Source: Bog-473 sp963745175 (lineage in GTDB: Bacteria > Actinomycetota > Acidimicrobiia > Acidimicrobiales > RAAP-2). From it: DNA of 64,000 nucleotides. A program made the translations under genes and the position numbers. The notes below the pieces were generated by a model that searched no databases, was not told the DNA's origin, and worked only from the letters and a program-made list of their open reading frames with translations. This document shows, one piece after another, positions 27,039 to 38,687 of this stretch (position 1 is its first letter; each line of letters opens with the position of its first letter). The stretch covers positions 186,001 through 250,000 of the forward strand of contig CAVUWK010000004.1 in the NCBI GenBank assembly GCA_963745175.1, written 5' to 3'.

Positions 27039-27830
27039 CTACCCCCCGGTGGCCGACGACGAGGTGGGCGGGACCAGTTTGAGGAGCGACACCGCGTGGC
27101 TGGGCTTGCTCTGACTCTTGTTCTCGCCCCAGTTCGAGAAGGTCACCGTGCCGTGGATGGCCGACGAGCCTCCCGACTTGCCGGCGTTGGTCACCTCTTG
27201 GATCGGCAGCGGCGAGCCGCTGGCCGGGACGTAGAGCACGACCGGGACCTTGCTCCCGCTCTGGGTCGCGACCGAACCGTTGATCACCAGCGCGTGCTGG
27301 CCGCCCACCGTGGCGGGCTTGCCATAGGTGTAGGGGCCGCCGATCTCGAGCTCCTTGGACACCTGTGACGAGAGCAGCCCGCCGACCAGCTCGTCGAGGC
27401 CGCCGTTCGAGGTCGGGAAGGACAGCCATGTGCCGGCATACTTGGAGGACTGGGCCTTGGTGAGGCCGATCACGTGCTGGAGGGCGGCGGCGTTGCCACT
27501 CACGTATCCAGTCGACCCGACCACCCGCGCCGTCATGCGTTCCGTGACGTTCTTGTTCTGCACGACCAGCGTCTGCGAGCCCGACGTGGTGCCGGCGTCA
27601 CCGGTCACGTCGAGGGTGGCGCCGCTCTGCTTGGCCACAGAGGCGAAGTGCACGCCTTGACTGCCGACCGCCTTCAACGCGGCCTGGTACTCGGCGGTCG
27701 CATCGGTGCCGGGTGCGCCGGTGGCGGCGCCGGCCGGGGCGGCCGCCGTGACGAGGGCCAGCGCGGTCGCGGCGGTGAGTCCGGCGGCGACCGCGGCGGT
27801 GCGGACGGGGATGTGGCGCAAGGGGTACAT
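27039..27830 (-). CDS. Secreted protein of unknown function (paralogue A)
   Basis: 263 residues; SD AGGAGAG before the ATG. A signal peptide (AAVAAGLTAATALALVTAAA, then PAGA) has no lipobox Cys, so the protein is released rather than lipid-anchored. The mature part has QAALKAVGSQGVHFASVAKQ, GSTGYVSGNAAALQHVIGLT and VTFSNWGENK, recalling LppX/LprG-like beta-structures, though that is weak. It is clearly related to the next gene (see TFSNWGENKS against IYSNWGEKVR at the same place). Both end in a variable Ser/Pro tail. Confidence 0.7.
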   Translation of the reverse strand: MYPLRHIPVRTAAVAAGLTAATALALVTAAAPAGAATGAPGTDATAEYQAALKAVGSQGVHFASVAKQSGATLDVTGDAGTTSGSQTLVVQNKNVTERMTARVVGSTGYVSGNAAALQHVIGLTKAQSSKYAGTWLSFPTSNGGLDELVGGLLSSQVSKELEIGGPYTYGKPATVGGQHALVINGSVATQSGSKVPVVLYVPASGSPLPIQEVTNAGKSGGSSAIHGTVTFSNWGENKSQSKPSHAVSLLKLVPPTSSSATGG

Positions 27831-27948
27831 GACCTTTCACTCTCCTGGAGGCCCGGCACGGTGGCGCGGCGAGCGCCGGCTCGGCCAGGGGGGGCGACAG
27901 GTTCCATCTTCCCACGCCCGGGCGTCGGGCCCGGGTTCGGGGCGCTTC

Positions 27949-28680
27949 TTAGACGGCGCTTATCGGCCCGACGGAAATGGTCGCCTTGGGAGCTTCGGGC
28001 CGCACCTTCTCCCCCCAGTTGGAATAGATGATGTGCTCCGCGCTCGTGGACTTTCCCTGTGCGTTGACTGAGTCTTCCTCGACCGGGACGTGGGAGCCAT
28101 GGGCGCGGACGTAGAGGACGACGTGCTGGGACGTGCGGCCGAAGGACTGCGTCCCGTCTATGGCGTCGACCGCCTGGCCGTCGAGGGTGCGCCCGGGCCC
28201 GAGGGAGAGCGGCGCCTTCAGGGCGAGCTCCTTGACCAGGTCCTTCGAGCGGACCCCGTCGACCACGGGGGCGAAGGCGGAGTTGTCGGTCGAGAACTCG
28301 ATCCACTGGTTCGTCGCTTCGGCCGCCTGGGACACGCTCAGGCCGGCGAGGCTCTCGAGGCCATCGGGGTTGCCCATGAGGTAGCTGATGCCGCCGATGA
28401 CCAGGATGGAGATCGACCCCTTGCCCATGACGACGGACTGACTGCCCGAGGCCGGCCCGGCGTCGCCGCTCTCGACGAGGGTCTGGTTGGACTCGGTCGA
28501 GTCGGAGGCGTAGTGGACCGACCAGGAGCGGGTGGTGGCGAGGGCGTCCTTGTAGAGGGCCGAGGCGTTCGTGCCGGAACCGGTTGCGGCGGCCGCGGCC
28601 GCGGGTGCGGCCTGGGTCGCGACGCCGGTCGCCAATGCAACCGCCAGCAGCACGCCGGCCACCAGCCTTCTCGCGAGCAC
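27949..28680 (-). CDS. Secreted protein of unknown function (paralogue B)
   Basis: 243 residues from GTG 28680, chosen because GGAGGAGG lies 6 nt upstream; a longer in-frame extension to 28743 lacks a site. Signal peptide RLVAGVLLAVALATGVATQA. The mature domain aligns along its length with paralogue A (ALYKDALATTRSWSVHYASD, then ISYLMGNPDGLESLAGLS, then IIYSNWGEKVR). Tandem duplication is the simplest explanation. Transcribed away from recA; the SOS box lies in the shared upstream region. Confidence 0.7.
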   Translation of the reverse strand: MLARRLVAGVLLAVALATGVATQAAPAAAAAATGSGTNASALYKDALATTRSWSVHYASDSTESNQTLVESGDAGPASGSQSVVMGKGSISILVIGGISYLMGNPDGLESLAGLSVSQAAEATNQWIEFSTDNSAFAPVVDGVRSKDLVKELALKAPLSLGPGRTLDGQAVDAIDGTQSFGRTSQHVVLYVRAHGSHVPVEEDSVNAQGKSTSAEHIIYSNWGEKVRPEAPKATISVGPISAV

Positions 28681-28843
28681 CCTCTGCCCTCCTCCTCTCC
28701 CGTTCCCGCCCGGGGAGACGTCAGCTTCGCATGGACGCGGCACCCCTTCCGGTCACGATCGTTGTGTCTCCGCGGCGACCGTCGGGCCGGTGGGCGACCG
28801 TTCTCCGGTCGATCCGTTTTGCCGGCGCGAGGATCCACGTCCT

Positions 28844-28859
28844 ACGAACACATGTTCGT
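28844..28859. promoter_or_regulatory. LexA-binding SOS box upstream of recA
   Basis: ACGAACACATGTTCGT is a perfect 16-bp palindrome of the actinobacterial form CGAAC-N4-GTTCG. It lies about 150 nt before the recA ATG and about 165 nt from the divergent secreted-protein gene. The position and match make LexA repression of recA very likely. Confidence 0.85.
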
Positions 28860-29007
28860 TATGCTGCCAAAGGCAGCGCCGGCGGGACCCGTCACACCCC
28901 CGCCGTAGGGTCACCACAACGGCACCGAGCAGGGCCGGCACACAACGCAGTCGGTCGAAGCACACAGTCGCAGACACAGACACAGAACAGACACAGAGGA
29001 GAGAGGG

Positions 29008-31150
<2,143 letters not shown>

Positions 31151-31249
31151 CTGCATCCCGCCTCGCACGGCGCCGAAGCCTCCGGGCCCGCTCCCTCCTC
31201 CCTCGGGTCAGTGGCCCGGAGCGCTTCGCGTCCGGACCACAATGGTGCG

Positions 31250-32167
31250 ATGCCGGCCAGTGAATGGAAGCAACGCGCGTACAACGTCCTCGACCGCGTC
31301 GTCCCCACCGTCCCGTTCCGCTACCTGCCACCGAAGCAGTCGGTGCGTCTGGCCTTCAACGTCGTCCTCGACCGCGAGCCCGACGCCGCGGGCGGCTCCG
31401 ACTACGTCCAGAAGCTCAAGGACGGCGAGCTGTCCCGGCACGGTGTGGCCGAGGCCCTGGCCCATTCCGAGGAATTCCGCCGGCGCGTGCCCATCGGCAA
31501 CGTGCTGCTCTCCATGCACGTCAGCCGCAGTGAGTTCGTGTCGGGGCTGCCGCCCGCGGCGCGCATCCTGGACCTCGGTGGGACCCACCAGGGCCTGCCC
31601 GACGGGGCGCTGGTGCACCTGGGTTACCCCTACCCCTTCGAGCGCCTGGTCGTGGTCGACCTCCCCGTCGACGAGCGCGACACCATCTACCAGGGGGGCT
31701 CATCGGGTGAGCCGGTGCTGTCCGAGCTCGGGCCGGTGGAGTTCGCCTTCCACTCCATGGTCGACCTGGAGCGCTACGGCGACGGCTCGTTCGACCTCGT
31801 CTACAGCGGACAGTCCATTGAGCACGTCAGCGAAGCGGACGGGGACGCCGTCGTGCGGGGGGCGTTCCGCGTCCTGGCGCCCGGCGGCTGGTTCTGTCTG
31901 GACACGCCGAACGGGCCACTGTGGCGCCTGCGCTCCGATGCGCTGATGAACCACGACCACAAGATCGAATACGCGGCGGACGAACTCGTGGCCAAGCTCG
32001 AGCGGGCCGGCTTCGAGGTGACCGAGTGCAAGGGCCTCAACCTGATGCGGCGCGGCGCGGCGGCCGGGGTCTTCGACGAGGTCGAGGCCAGTGCGCACCC
32101 GGGCGTGTTCGCCGCCGCCGAGGACTGCCTGTTATTGGCACTGGTGGCGCGCAAGCCGCCTGGTTAG
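31250..32167 (+). CDS. Class I SAM-dependent methyltransferase with N-terminal DUF4214-like domain
   Basis: 305 residues. Residues 20-85 (FRYLPPKQSVRLAFNVVLDR, EPDAAGGSDYVQKLKDGELS) resemble the DUF4214 repeat found in glycan-related proteins. A methyltransferase follows with motif I ARILDLGGTHQGLPDG, YSGQSIEHVSEADG and APGGWFCLDTPNGPL. The IEHV-x-D and D-T-P-N stretches are common in sugar or glycan methyltransferases. The acceptor is unknown. Separate promoter from recA likely, about 100 nt downstream. Confidence 0.8.
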   Translation: MPASEWKQRAYNVLDRVVPTVPFRYLPPKQSVRLAFNVVLDREPDAAGGSDYVQKLKDGELSRHGVAEALAHSEEFRRRVPIGNVLLSMHVSRSEFVSGLPPAARILDLGGTHQGLPDGALVHLGYPYPFERLVVVDLPVDERDTIYQGGSSGEPVLSELGPVEFAFHSMVDLERYGDGSFDLVYSGQSIEHVSEADGDAVVRGAFRVLAPGGWFCLDTPNGPLWRLRSDALMNHDHKIEYAADELVAKLERAGFEVTECKGLNLMRRGAAAGVFDEVEASAHPGVFAAAEDCLLLALVARKPPG

Positions 32168-32184
32168 CGGCTCGCTCGTCCGCC

Positions 32185-33262
32185 TCAGGGGGTCGTGGTG
32201 ACCCTGATGGTGCTCGGCACCAACTCGACCCAGGTCTGACCGGGCTTCAGCGGGATCGGCACGCCGAACGCGTTGACGAACTGGGTGGGCGAGCCGAGCG
32301 CGGAGCGGTGCCAGGTGCCGGGGATGGCGTACCCGTCCCGGTAGATGACGGCGGTGCCGCTGGCGTCGGGGTACAGGTCCGCCTGTACCTCCAGCCCGCC
32401 CTCGGAGTTCTCGACCCATGGCCCGTAGCTGACCTGCACGTACTGCACGACGACGTTGGCGGCGGCGTTCTGGACGTTGTTGGCCAGCAAGTCCGGCGTC
32501 GTCGAGTTGTAATAGCGCAGGAAGGTGCCGGACGACTGTTGCCACCTCCACGTCACGTTGGACGTGCCGGAGAAGTCGATGTTCACGGACGAGACCGCGG
32601 TGCCCCCGGGCGGGGGGTCGGCCGAGTAGGTGAACAGTGGCTGGGGCGGGGTCGTCATGGTCGGGTGCGTGCCGTACACGATGGCGCTCGAGGTGTAGTC
32701 CGAGTCCGGCGGCACGTGATTCGGGGGGTGGATCATGAGCGAGTTGCTGGCGCCAAGGTCGACGTTGACGATCGGGGAGGCATCGATGTTGGCGAGCACG
32801 GGGTTGATCCCGCCGACGTGAGCGAGCAGCGGGTTGCCCAGTTGCCCGAGGATGCCGATGTCGATGTTGCGGGCTGAGCGGACGGGGCCGATCAGCGGGG
32901 CGTTCTGGCACTGGAACACGGCGGCGTAGCGGGTGATGCCACCCTCGACCGGCTCCTCGAACACGATGTCGGCCTTGTCCAGACCCGATTGGGGGCGGCC
33001 GGCGGGGTAGTTGTCGATCTTGACCGCCATGGCCGGCCGCTGCGGCACGCCGAACGGGGCGGGCACCCCGGTGAGCGGGCACGGAGCCGGCGGCGCCGTC
33101 GACGTCGTGGTGGTCGGTTTCACCTTGGCCGCCGCGGCCTCGATGGTGGGGGGGGTCGGACGAGCAGGCGCTCAGGAGCAGCCCGGTGAGTCCGGCGGTC
33201 GCCAGCACACCCCAGGCGAGCGGGCGGCGCGCCCTGGAGCGGTCATTGTCAGAATTGGCCAT
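32185..33262 (-). CDS. DUF3048 domain lipoprotein, frame broken at a G/C tract
   Basis: From ATG 33262 the N-terminus reads LATAGLTGLLLSACSSDPP, a signal peptide with lipobox LSAC. The DUF3048 domain follows in another frame from about 33123: AMAVKIDNYPAGRPQSGLDK, FEEPVEGGITRYAAVF and IGPVRSARNIDI. The break falls in an eight-base G run at 33148-33155; seven bases restore SSDPPTIEAAAAKV. The corrected protein is about 358 residues. DUF3048 proteins are envelope-associated with unknown chemistry. The tract could be a slippage site or a sequencing error. Confidence 0.82.
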
Positions 33263-33352
33263 CGCTGGGCGTCGATCGTACGGGGGCTGGGCCCGCGAGT
33301 GGTGTCATCCCCGCCGGGGATACGCCCCTGTCCTGCTCAGCGCGCCGGGTGC

Positions 33353-35077
33353 TCAGGCGGACGGGGTGCCGGCGGCGGTCCCCGCGCTGGCGGCGGCTCC
33401 GGTGTAGATCGCCGACCAGTTGCCGCTGGAGCTGCCGTAGGACGTGGCCGGACCCAGGCCGAAACGGCTGTAGACGTTTTCCATCGCCCGGCGGATGACG
33501 TCGGTCACGCCGGGTCGGGCGCCGACGAGCACGATGGGCGGGATGTCGCCCGTGGTCCCGAGCAGCGACACGAAGCTGGCCGAACCGCTGGCCAGCACGC
33601 CGCCCCCGTTTCCCGCCGCGGTGTAGTACGTGATGTCGGACCAGTTGGACTGCCCCGGGACCGGGGAGTGCGCCAGCACGTCGGCATTGTGCGGGCCCGG
33701 GAGCGAAGGCACGTAACGGTCGTACTCGCCGAGGATGACGGTGCTGAACGTCTGGCCGTCGCTGAGGTTGCATCCGTCGTAGAACCACGACGACGCGTCG
33801 GTGACCACCATGTCCGCCTTGGCCCCCACCGACTGGTACATGGAGCCGATGAGCGTCGACTCCGGATTGTTGACCGGGGCCTGGTTCCAGTTGACGGTGG
33901 TGAGCGCCGGCTGCTCCAGCGCCAGCGGATCCTCCGCCGCGTCCTTGTAGCAGACCTGCAGGCGATTGGGACCGACCGAGGTGGACTGCAGCCGGATCTG
34001 GCGGTAGCAGGCGTTGGCGCCGAGGAAGGCGAGGTTGACCCCGCTGGCGTTGGCGGCCGCGACGCCCTGGCGCATGGGTTGGGACCAGTACTCGTCGTGG
34101 CCCAGGCTGAAGAGGCAGCGGTGGTTCATGAGCAGCTGCGGGCTGGCGTGCAGATCGACGTCGGTCCAATAGGTCAGGTCGAGCCCGAGGCTCTCGAGGT
34201 GGAACAGCAGCGGCAGCTCGTTGCCGACGAAGTCGGCCGCGCCCGAAGCCCAGGTCTGCGGGTAGGGACGATCGAAGGACACGGCGCGGGCGCGGTCGGC
34301 GAAGGCGGACCGGCCGCTCTTGTCCGGCCCGTAGTAGAGGCTGTAGCTGCCCCAGAGGTTGTAGGCCTGCCAGGTGGTGACGCTGTTCTGGAACACGTAC
34401 GACGCCATGGACGCGTCGTCGCGGATGGTGAGGGGGACGAACTGCTCCTCGCCGCCGTCACCGACGAGCTTCAAGAGGTAGCAGCCGGGCAGCCAGTCCT
34501 TCGTGATGTTGAGCGTCAGGGTGGGCGACCACGGGCACGTCACCGTGCCGATGCCGGGCGTGACCACCGGCGCGGCCTGGACCTTGGCCGGGACGAAGTC
34601 GGTCTGCACGAGCAGGCGGCCACCGAGACCCTGGTAGAAACCCATGCGGTAGGCCTGGACCTGGACGGCGCGCGCGGTGGTGCTGACGAACACCGCCACG
34701 TCGTCGCCGGGCACCGCGCTCACCTGGCTGGCGAAACCCTCGAGCGCGTGGTCGGGCTGGTTGTGGTTGCAGATCCAGTTCAGCGTGCCAGGCTTGGCGT
34801 TCTCGGCGATCAGCCACGGCGCCGTCGGCGCAACGACGCCGCTCGGCAGCCGCGTGTCCACCACGGCGGGGTCCGGCGAGCTGCGGCGCTTGGCCCGGGC
34901 CGGGACGCGCTGCTTCGGATGTCCGGTGCCCAAGTGGGTCGCGCCGGCGAACCCGGTGACGCCGAGCGCGGACAGCTGCAGGAACTGCCGGCGGTCGATG
35001 GGGCGCTGGGGTGGGAGCGGCCGGGGTTCGGAGCCACCGTCCGGTGGGAGGGGCTGCACGGGGCGAAGTTTACCCAT
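33353..35077 (-). CDS. Secreted protein with N,N-dimethylformamidase-large-subunit-like domain
   Basis: 574 residues from ATG 35077. A Tat signal (RRQFLQLSALGVTGFAGA) leads to a long mature protein. The region LNWICNHNQPDHALEGFASQ, then YRMGFYQGLGGRLL, LPGCYLLKLVGDGGEEQFVP and SLGHDEYWSQPMRQGVAAA is the pattern annotated as N,N-dimethylformamidase beta subunit-like C-terminal. Actinobacterial relatives are many and not shown to be dimethylformamidases; the true reaction is unknown. Divergent from the acyltransferase gene. Confidence 0.8.
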   Translation of the reverse strand: MGKLRPVQPLPPDGGSEPRPLPPQRPIDRRQFLQLSALGVTGFAGATHLGTGHPKQRVPARAKRRSSPDPAVVDTRLPSGVVAPTAPWLIAENAKPGTLNWICNHNQPDHALEGFASQVSAVPGDDVAVFVSTTARAVQVQAYRMGFYQGLGGRLLVQTDFVPAKVQAAPVVTPGIGTVTCPWSPTLTLNITKDWLPGCYLLKLVGDGGEEQFVPLTIRDDASMASYVFQNSVTTWQAYNLWGSYSLYYGPDKSGRSAFADRARAVSFDRPYPQTWASGAADFVGNELPLLFHLESLGLDLTYWTDVDLHASPQLLMNHRCLFSLGHDEYWSQPMRQGVAAANASGVNLAFLGANACYRQIRLQSTSVGPNRLQVCYKDAAEDPLALEQPALTTVNWNQAPVNNPESTLIGSMYQSVGAKADMVVTDASSWFYDGCNLSDGQTFSTVILGEYDRYVPSLPGPHNADVLAHSPVPGQSNWSDITYYTAAGNGGGVLASGSASFVSLLGTTGDIPPIVLVGARPGVTDVIRRAMENVYSRFGLGPATSYGSSSGNWSAIYTGAAASAGTAAGTPSA

Positions 35078-35142
35078 GCGCTCCCATTGCAGATCTGCGG
35101 AGCCGTTGCGGCCGCGGCGTCGGCACCACCTACCATTCGTGC

Positions 35143-35805
35143 GTGACCTGGGCCCGCTCCCTCCCTGGACCGCTTCGGCGGCCTCTTTCGCGACTGGTGC
35201 ACGCGGCCTGGGACGGCGCCGCCGAACTCGGGGCGATCGGACCCGACGATCCCCGCGGGCAGCGCTTCGGACGCATGGGCGCGGGGGCCTGCCTGCTGTT
35301 TCCCCAGGGCGCCATCTACAACGAGCACCTGATTCACGTCGGGGCGGAGACGATCGTCGGCCCCGGCGCCTCGATCTCGGCCGGCATGGCACCGGGGCAG
35401 GAGATGGTCACCGACCCGGTCGTCTCCATCGGCAGCCGCTGCCTCATCGGGCGCGGCTCGCACATCGTCGGCCACTGGGAGATTTTGATCGGCGACGACA
35501 TCCAGACCGGACCGTACGTCTACATCACGGATCAGAACCACACCTACGAGGACCCCGTCGAGCCGATCGGGCATCAGTGGCCGACCGAAGCCCCGGTGCG
35601 CATCGGCTCGGGGAGCTGGCTTGGTGCCAACGCCGTCATCCTCCCGGGGGCCCAGATCGGCGAGCACGTCGTGGTGGCCGCGGGTGCCGTCGTCCGTGGC
35701 GAGGTCCCGGACCGCTGTGTGGTGGCGGGCGTGCCGGCGCGCATCGTCAAGCGATGGGTGGAGGGCGCCGGCTGGGTCACCGAGAAGGACGTGTCCCGAT
35801 CGTGA
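35143..35805 (+). CDS. Hexapeptide-repeat (left-handed beta-helix) acyltransferase
   Basis: 220 residues from GTG 35143. The left-handed beta-helix is visible as GAETIVGPGASISAGM, VVSIGSRCLIGRGSHIVGHW, TGPYVYITDQNHTYEDPVEP and WLGANAVILPGAQIGEHVVV. The His in DQNHTYED matches the catalytic His of the NodL/maltose O-acetyltransferase group. It likely acetylates a sugar or glycolipid. The stop overlaps the serB start (GTGA), so the two are translated together, although the functions look unrelated. Confidence 0.85.
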   Translation: MTWARSLPGPLRRPLSRLVHAAWDGAAELGAIGPDDPRGQRFGRMGAGACLLFPQGAIYNEHLIHVGAETIVGPGASISAGMAPGQEMVTDPVVSIGSRCLIGRGSHIVGHWEILIGDDIQTGPYVYITDQNHTYEDPVEPIGHQWPTEAPVRIGSGSWLGANAVILPGAQIGEHVVVAAGAVVRGEVPDRCVVAGVPARIVKRWVEGAGWVTEKDVSRS

Positions 35806-37007
35806 CGGAGGCGGTGCCCTCGCCATACCTGGTGACGGTGAGCGGGCAGGACGGCCCCGGTATCTCGGAGCGCTTGTTCGGCGCGCTGGCCGAGCGCGGT
35901 GTGGAGGTGGACGACGTGGAGCAGGTGCGGGTCCACGGCCGGCTACTCCTCTGCGTGGAGGCGGACCTGGTGCCGGCCGAGCTGGAGCCCGTGCGCGCCG
36001 TCCTGGCGCAGCGCTTCAGCGCGGCGGGAGTGGAGGTGACGGTCGAGCCCCTCGTGGAGGCGGAGCTCGACGTCGTCGCCGAGAGCCACTTGATCACACT
36101 GCTGGCACCGGAGATCGACGCGGCCACCCTCGAGACGGTGGCGGGATGCATCGCCCGGTGTGGCGGCAACATCGAGCGGATCGTGCGGCTGGCGGCCTAC
36201 CCGGTGCACAGCTACGAGCTGTCCGTCGCCGGTGCTGAAGTGGACAGCCTGCGCCGGGCGCTGGCCGAGGCGGCCGCGCGGTGCCAGGTCGACCTCGCCG
36301 TGCAGGCGGCCGGGCTGCATCGCAGGGCCAAGCACCTGATCGTCCTGGACGCCGACTCCACGCTGCTGCAGGGCGAGATGATCGACCTCCTGGCCGAACG
36401 TTGCGGATGCGGCCGCGAGGTGACCGCGGTGACCGAGGCCGCCATGGCGGGCGACGTCGACTTCGCCGACGCGCTGCGCCGCCGGGTTCGCCTCCTGGCC
36501 GGGTTGAAGGAAGCGGACCTCGAAGCCGTGCGCGACGGCATCGTCCTGACGCCCGGCGCCCGCACGCTGGTACGGACGCTGAAGCGGCTCGGGTACGAGC
36601 TGGCCGTGGTGAGCGGTGGGTTCACCCAGGTGATCGGCCCCCTCGTAACGGACCTCGGCATCGACCACCTGGCGGCCAACGTGCTCGTCCTGGACGGCGG
36701 CGTCGTCACCGGCGAACTGGACGGGCCCATCGTCGACCGCGCCGGCAAGGCCACGGCGCTGACCGCCTTCGCGGCGGCGGCGGGCGTCCCGCTGGCGCGC
36801 ACCATCGCGGTCGGCGACGGGGCCAACGACATTGACATGCTTGCCGCCGCCGGGCTCGGTATCGCGTTCAACGCCAAGCCAGTGGTGCGCCAGGCCGCCG
36901 ACGCGGCCCTCAGCGTGCCCTACCTCGACGCCATCCTCTTCCTGCTCGGCATCTCGCGCCGGGAGGTGGAGCTGGCCGACCGGCTTGAGCAGGAGGGGAC
37001 CTCGTGA
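35802..37007 (+). CDS. serB: Phosphoserine phosphatase SerB with N-terminal ACT domains
   Basis: 401 residues from GTG 35802. Residues 1-160 hold two ACT-like regulatory domains (VTVSGQDGPGISERLFGALA; ESHLITLLAPEIDAATLETV). The HAD catalytic domain has LIVLDADSTLLQGEMIDLLA (D-x-D-S-T nucleophile), VVSGGFTQVI and TIAVGDGANDIDMLAAAGLG. This is the usual mycobacterial/actinobacterial SerB. It makes serine from phosphoserine; ACT domains imply serine feedback. Overlaps its neighbours on both sides. Confidence 0.93.
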   Translation: MTEAVPSPYLVTVSGQDGPGISERLFGALAERGVEVDDVEQVRVHGRLLLCVEADLVPAELEPVRAVLAQRFSAAGVEVTVEPLVEAELDVVAESHLITLLAPEIDAATLETVAGCIARCGGNIERIVRLAAYPVHSYELSVAGAEVDSLRRALAEAAARCQVDLAVQAAGLHRRAKHLIVLDADSTLLQGEMIDLLAERCGCGREVTAVTEAAMAGDVDFADALRRRVRLLAGLKEADLEAVRDGIVLTPGARTLVRTLKRLGYELAVVSGGFTQVIGPLVTDLGIDHLAANVLVLDGGVVTGELDGPIVDRAGKATALTAFAAAAGVPLARTIAVGDGANDIDMLAAAGLGIAFNAKPVVRQAADAALSVPYLDAILFLLGISRREVELADRLEQEGTS

Positions 37008-37687
37008 CCGTGCTGGCCCAGGGTGAGCAGGGGAGGTCGGCCGACAACCGCGGCGAGCGCCCGCTCCTGCGGGGCTGGCTGCACGTCGGTGCGTTCTTCG
37101 CCTGGCTGATCGGCGGGCCGTTCCTGATCGCCGCCGCCCCCGGCGCCGCGGCCACCGCGGAACTCGCGGTCTACGTCGCCGGCATGCTGGCAATGTTCGG
37201 CACCAGCGCGGCCTTCCATCGGTTGCGCTGGTCCGCCTCGGCGTGGCGGCGCATGCGACGGGCCGACCACAGCGCGATCTTCGTGGGCATCGCTGGAACG
37301 TCCACCGCAGTGGCCGGCCTGGCGTTGACCGGGTGGGCCGAGGTGCTCGTCCTGGTCATGGTCTGGGCCGGTGCGGCCGCCGGGATCGCGCTGCGCCAGG
37401 TGTTCCTCGACGCTCCGCAGTGGGTGGTCGCCATCCCCTACGTGGTGGTGGGCTGGTGCCCGGTCATCGTGGCGCCCCAGCTCGTGCGCAGCCTGGGCTG
37501 GGGCGGGTTCGCCCTGATGCTCGTGGCGGGCTTCGCCTACACGGCAGGCGCGCTGGTCTACGCCCGCAAGTGGCCGGACCCCTGGCCGCGTGTCTTCGGT
37601 TTCCACGAGGTGTTCCACACCTGCACGCTCGTCGGTGCTGGGCTCTTCGCCTACCTCGTCGCCTTCATCGCGCTGCCGCGGTACTAA
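37004..37687 (+). CDS. Hemolysin III/TrhA family membrane protein
   Basis: 227 residues; GTG overlaps the serB stop. About seven membrane helices with the family landmarks GTSAAFHRLRWSASAW, RRADHSAIFVGIAGTSTA and GFHEVFHTCTLVGAG. The three conserved His and the Asp pattern (S-x2-FH, D-H-S-x-I, H-E-x-FH) match the PAQR/hemolysin-III metal site. Bacterial members affect membrane fluidity. Third gene of a coupled operon with the acyltransferase and serB. Confidence 0.88.
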   Translation: MTVLAQGEQGRSADNRGERPLLRGWLHVGAFFAWLIGGPFLIAAAPGAAATAELAVYVAGMLAMFGTSAAFHRLRWSASAWRRMRRADHSAIFVGIAGTSTAVAGLALTGWAEVLVLVMVWAGAAAGIALRQVFLDAPQWVVAIPYVVVGWCPVIVAPQLVRSLGWGGFALMLVAGFAYTAGALVYARKWPDPWPRVFGFHEVFHTCTLVGAGLFAYLVAFIALPRY

Positions 37688-37708
37688 GAGCCACTCAGAG
37701 GTTCAGTC

Positions 37709-38483
37709 TCAGCCGGCCGGACCGGCCGCCCGCCATCGGTCCGCCACCCTGGTCCACAGTGGCGACGGGCGCGACACCATGACCCGGCCGGTCGGACCGA
37801 CGACGGTGAGCTCCTCGTTGGCGTTGCCGGTCATGGACCAGCCTTTCCTGTGGACCACGCCGTGGTGGTAGCGGCACAGGACGAGCCGCGCCTTGGCCTC
37901 TGCGTAGGACTCGGCCGGCAGCTGGGCCGTCACGGTGCGGAACTGGTCGTTGAAGCGCACGAAGCGACGCTCGTACTGCTCGGCGGAGGTGAGTGCAGAG
38001 GATCTGGGGTCCCGTGCCCTCGAACGGGCCACGTCGGCGAGCTCACGGACACTGCACCGCTGAGCCTCCTCACACAGCTCCAGATCGTTCTCCGGGGTGG
38101 CCACGTCAGCCACGGTCCTGACCTTGTCCAAGGACACCGCGCCCGTGCGGAGGGCGCCCATCAGGTGGGGGAGGCCCGCGGTCTTCTCGCTGACGTGAGC
38201 CAAGGACCGAGCCGTCGAACTGGCCACTCCGAATCGTTCGGTCACCCAGGATGCGACCCAGGTCGCTCCCTCCTCGCGAAACGCCTGTGATTGCTCGACC
38301 TCGTCGAGAACGACCACGATGTCGCCGGCGATGGAAGCCATTTCGCGCGAAGAGCTGTTCGAGGCGCTCGGTCCGCTCCTCGTGGGATTTGCCAGCCGGC
38401 GTAGGGATCACGTCGGTCCCAGGGCTGAGTTGGTCGAGGTCATCGGCAAGCGAATGGTCTCGTCCTGTGCCGATGTCGTACAT
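37709..38483 (-). pseudogene. DUF222/HNH endonuclease remnant with the middle deleted
   Basis: From ATG 38483 the N-terminus (RTERLEQLFAR) is followed, after one frame break near 38345, by DUF222-type sequence: ATWVASWVTERFGVASSTAR, LPHLMGALRTGAVSLDKVRT, RSVRELADVARSR-like and VTAQLPAESYAEAKARL. It then jumps directly to the end of the HNH domain, VLCRYHHGVVHRKGW, then VVGPTGRVMVSRPSPLW. Roughly 200 residues that normally lie between, including most of the HNH motif, are missing (junction near 37880). It cannot be an active nuclease. Confidence 0.8.
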
Positions 38484-38496
38484 CAATAGGGGATTT

Positions 38497-38687
38497 CTAC
38501 GGACCGATCACCTCGAGGTGCGGGTCGGCCACCACCTCGGCGTCGGTGGACACCGGCCCGGCCACCAGGCCGGCCGCGGCGTGGCGTAGGGGAGCGCCTG
38601 CATCTGCTCGAGGGCGAGGATGCGGACGCCGGCGAGCGGCTTGCCCCAGTGCGCCGCCTCCGCGTTGACGACGTCGCCCAGCCTCAC
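38497..38687 (-). pseudogene. CaiB/BaiF CoA-transferase remnant with the middle deleted
   Basis: GTG 38687 overlaps the amidohydrolase stop. The first 38 codons read HWGKPLAGVRILALEQMQAL then PYAT, the N-terminus of a class III CoA-transferase. A frame change then leads directly to GLVAGPVSTDAEVVADPHLE, which belongs near the C-terminus of that family (G-x-x-x-GPV-T-x-x-E-x-x-DPH). About 300 codons are gone. The remnant is the last gene of the catabolic operon. Confidence 0.75.

Noticed and set aside
33011..35146. A 700-codon open frame opposite the DUF3048 and dimethylformamidase-like genes
   Set aside because: Low-complexity His/Arg/Gly/Val product without motifs, caused by high GC; the minus-strand genes carry signal peptides and family domains.
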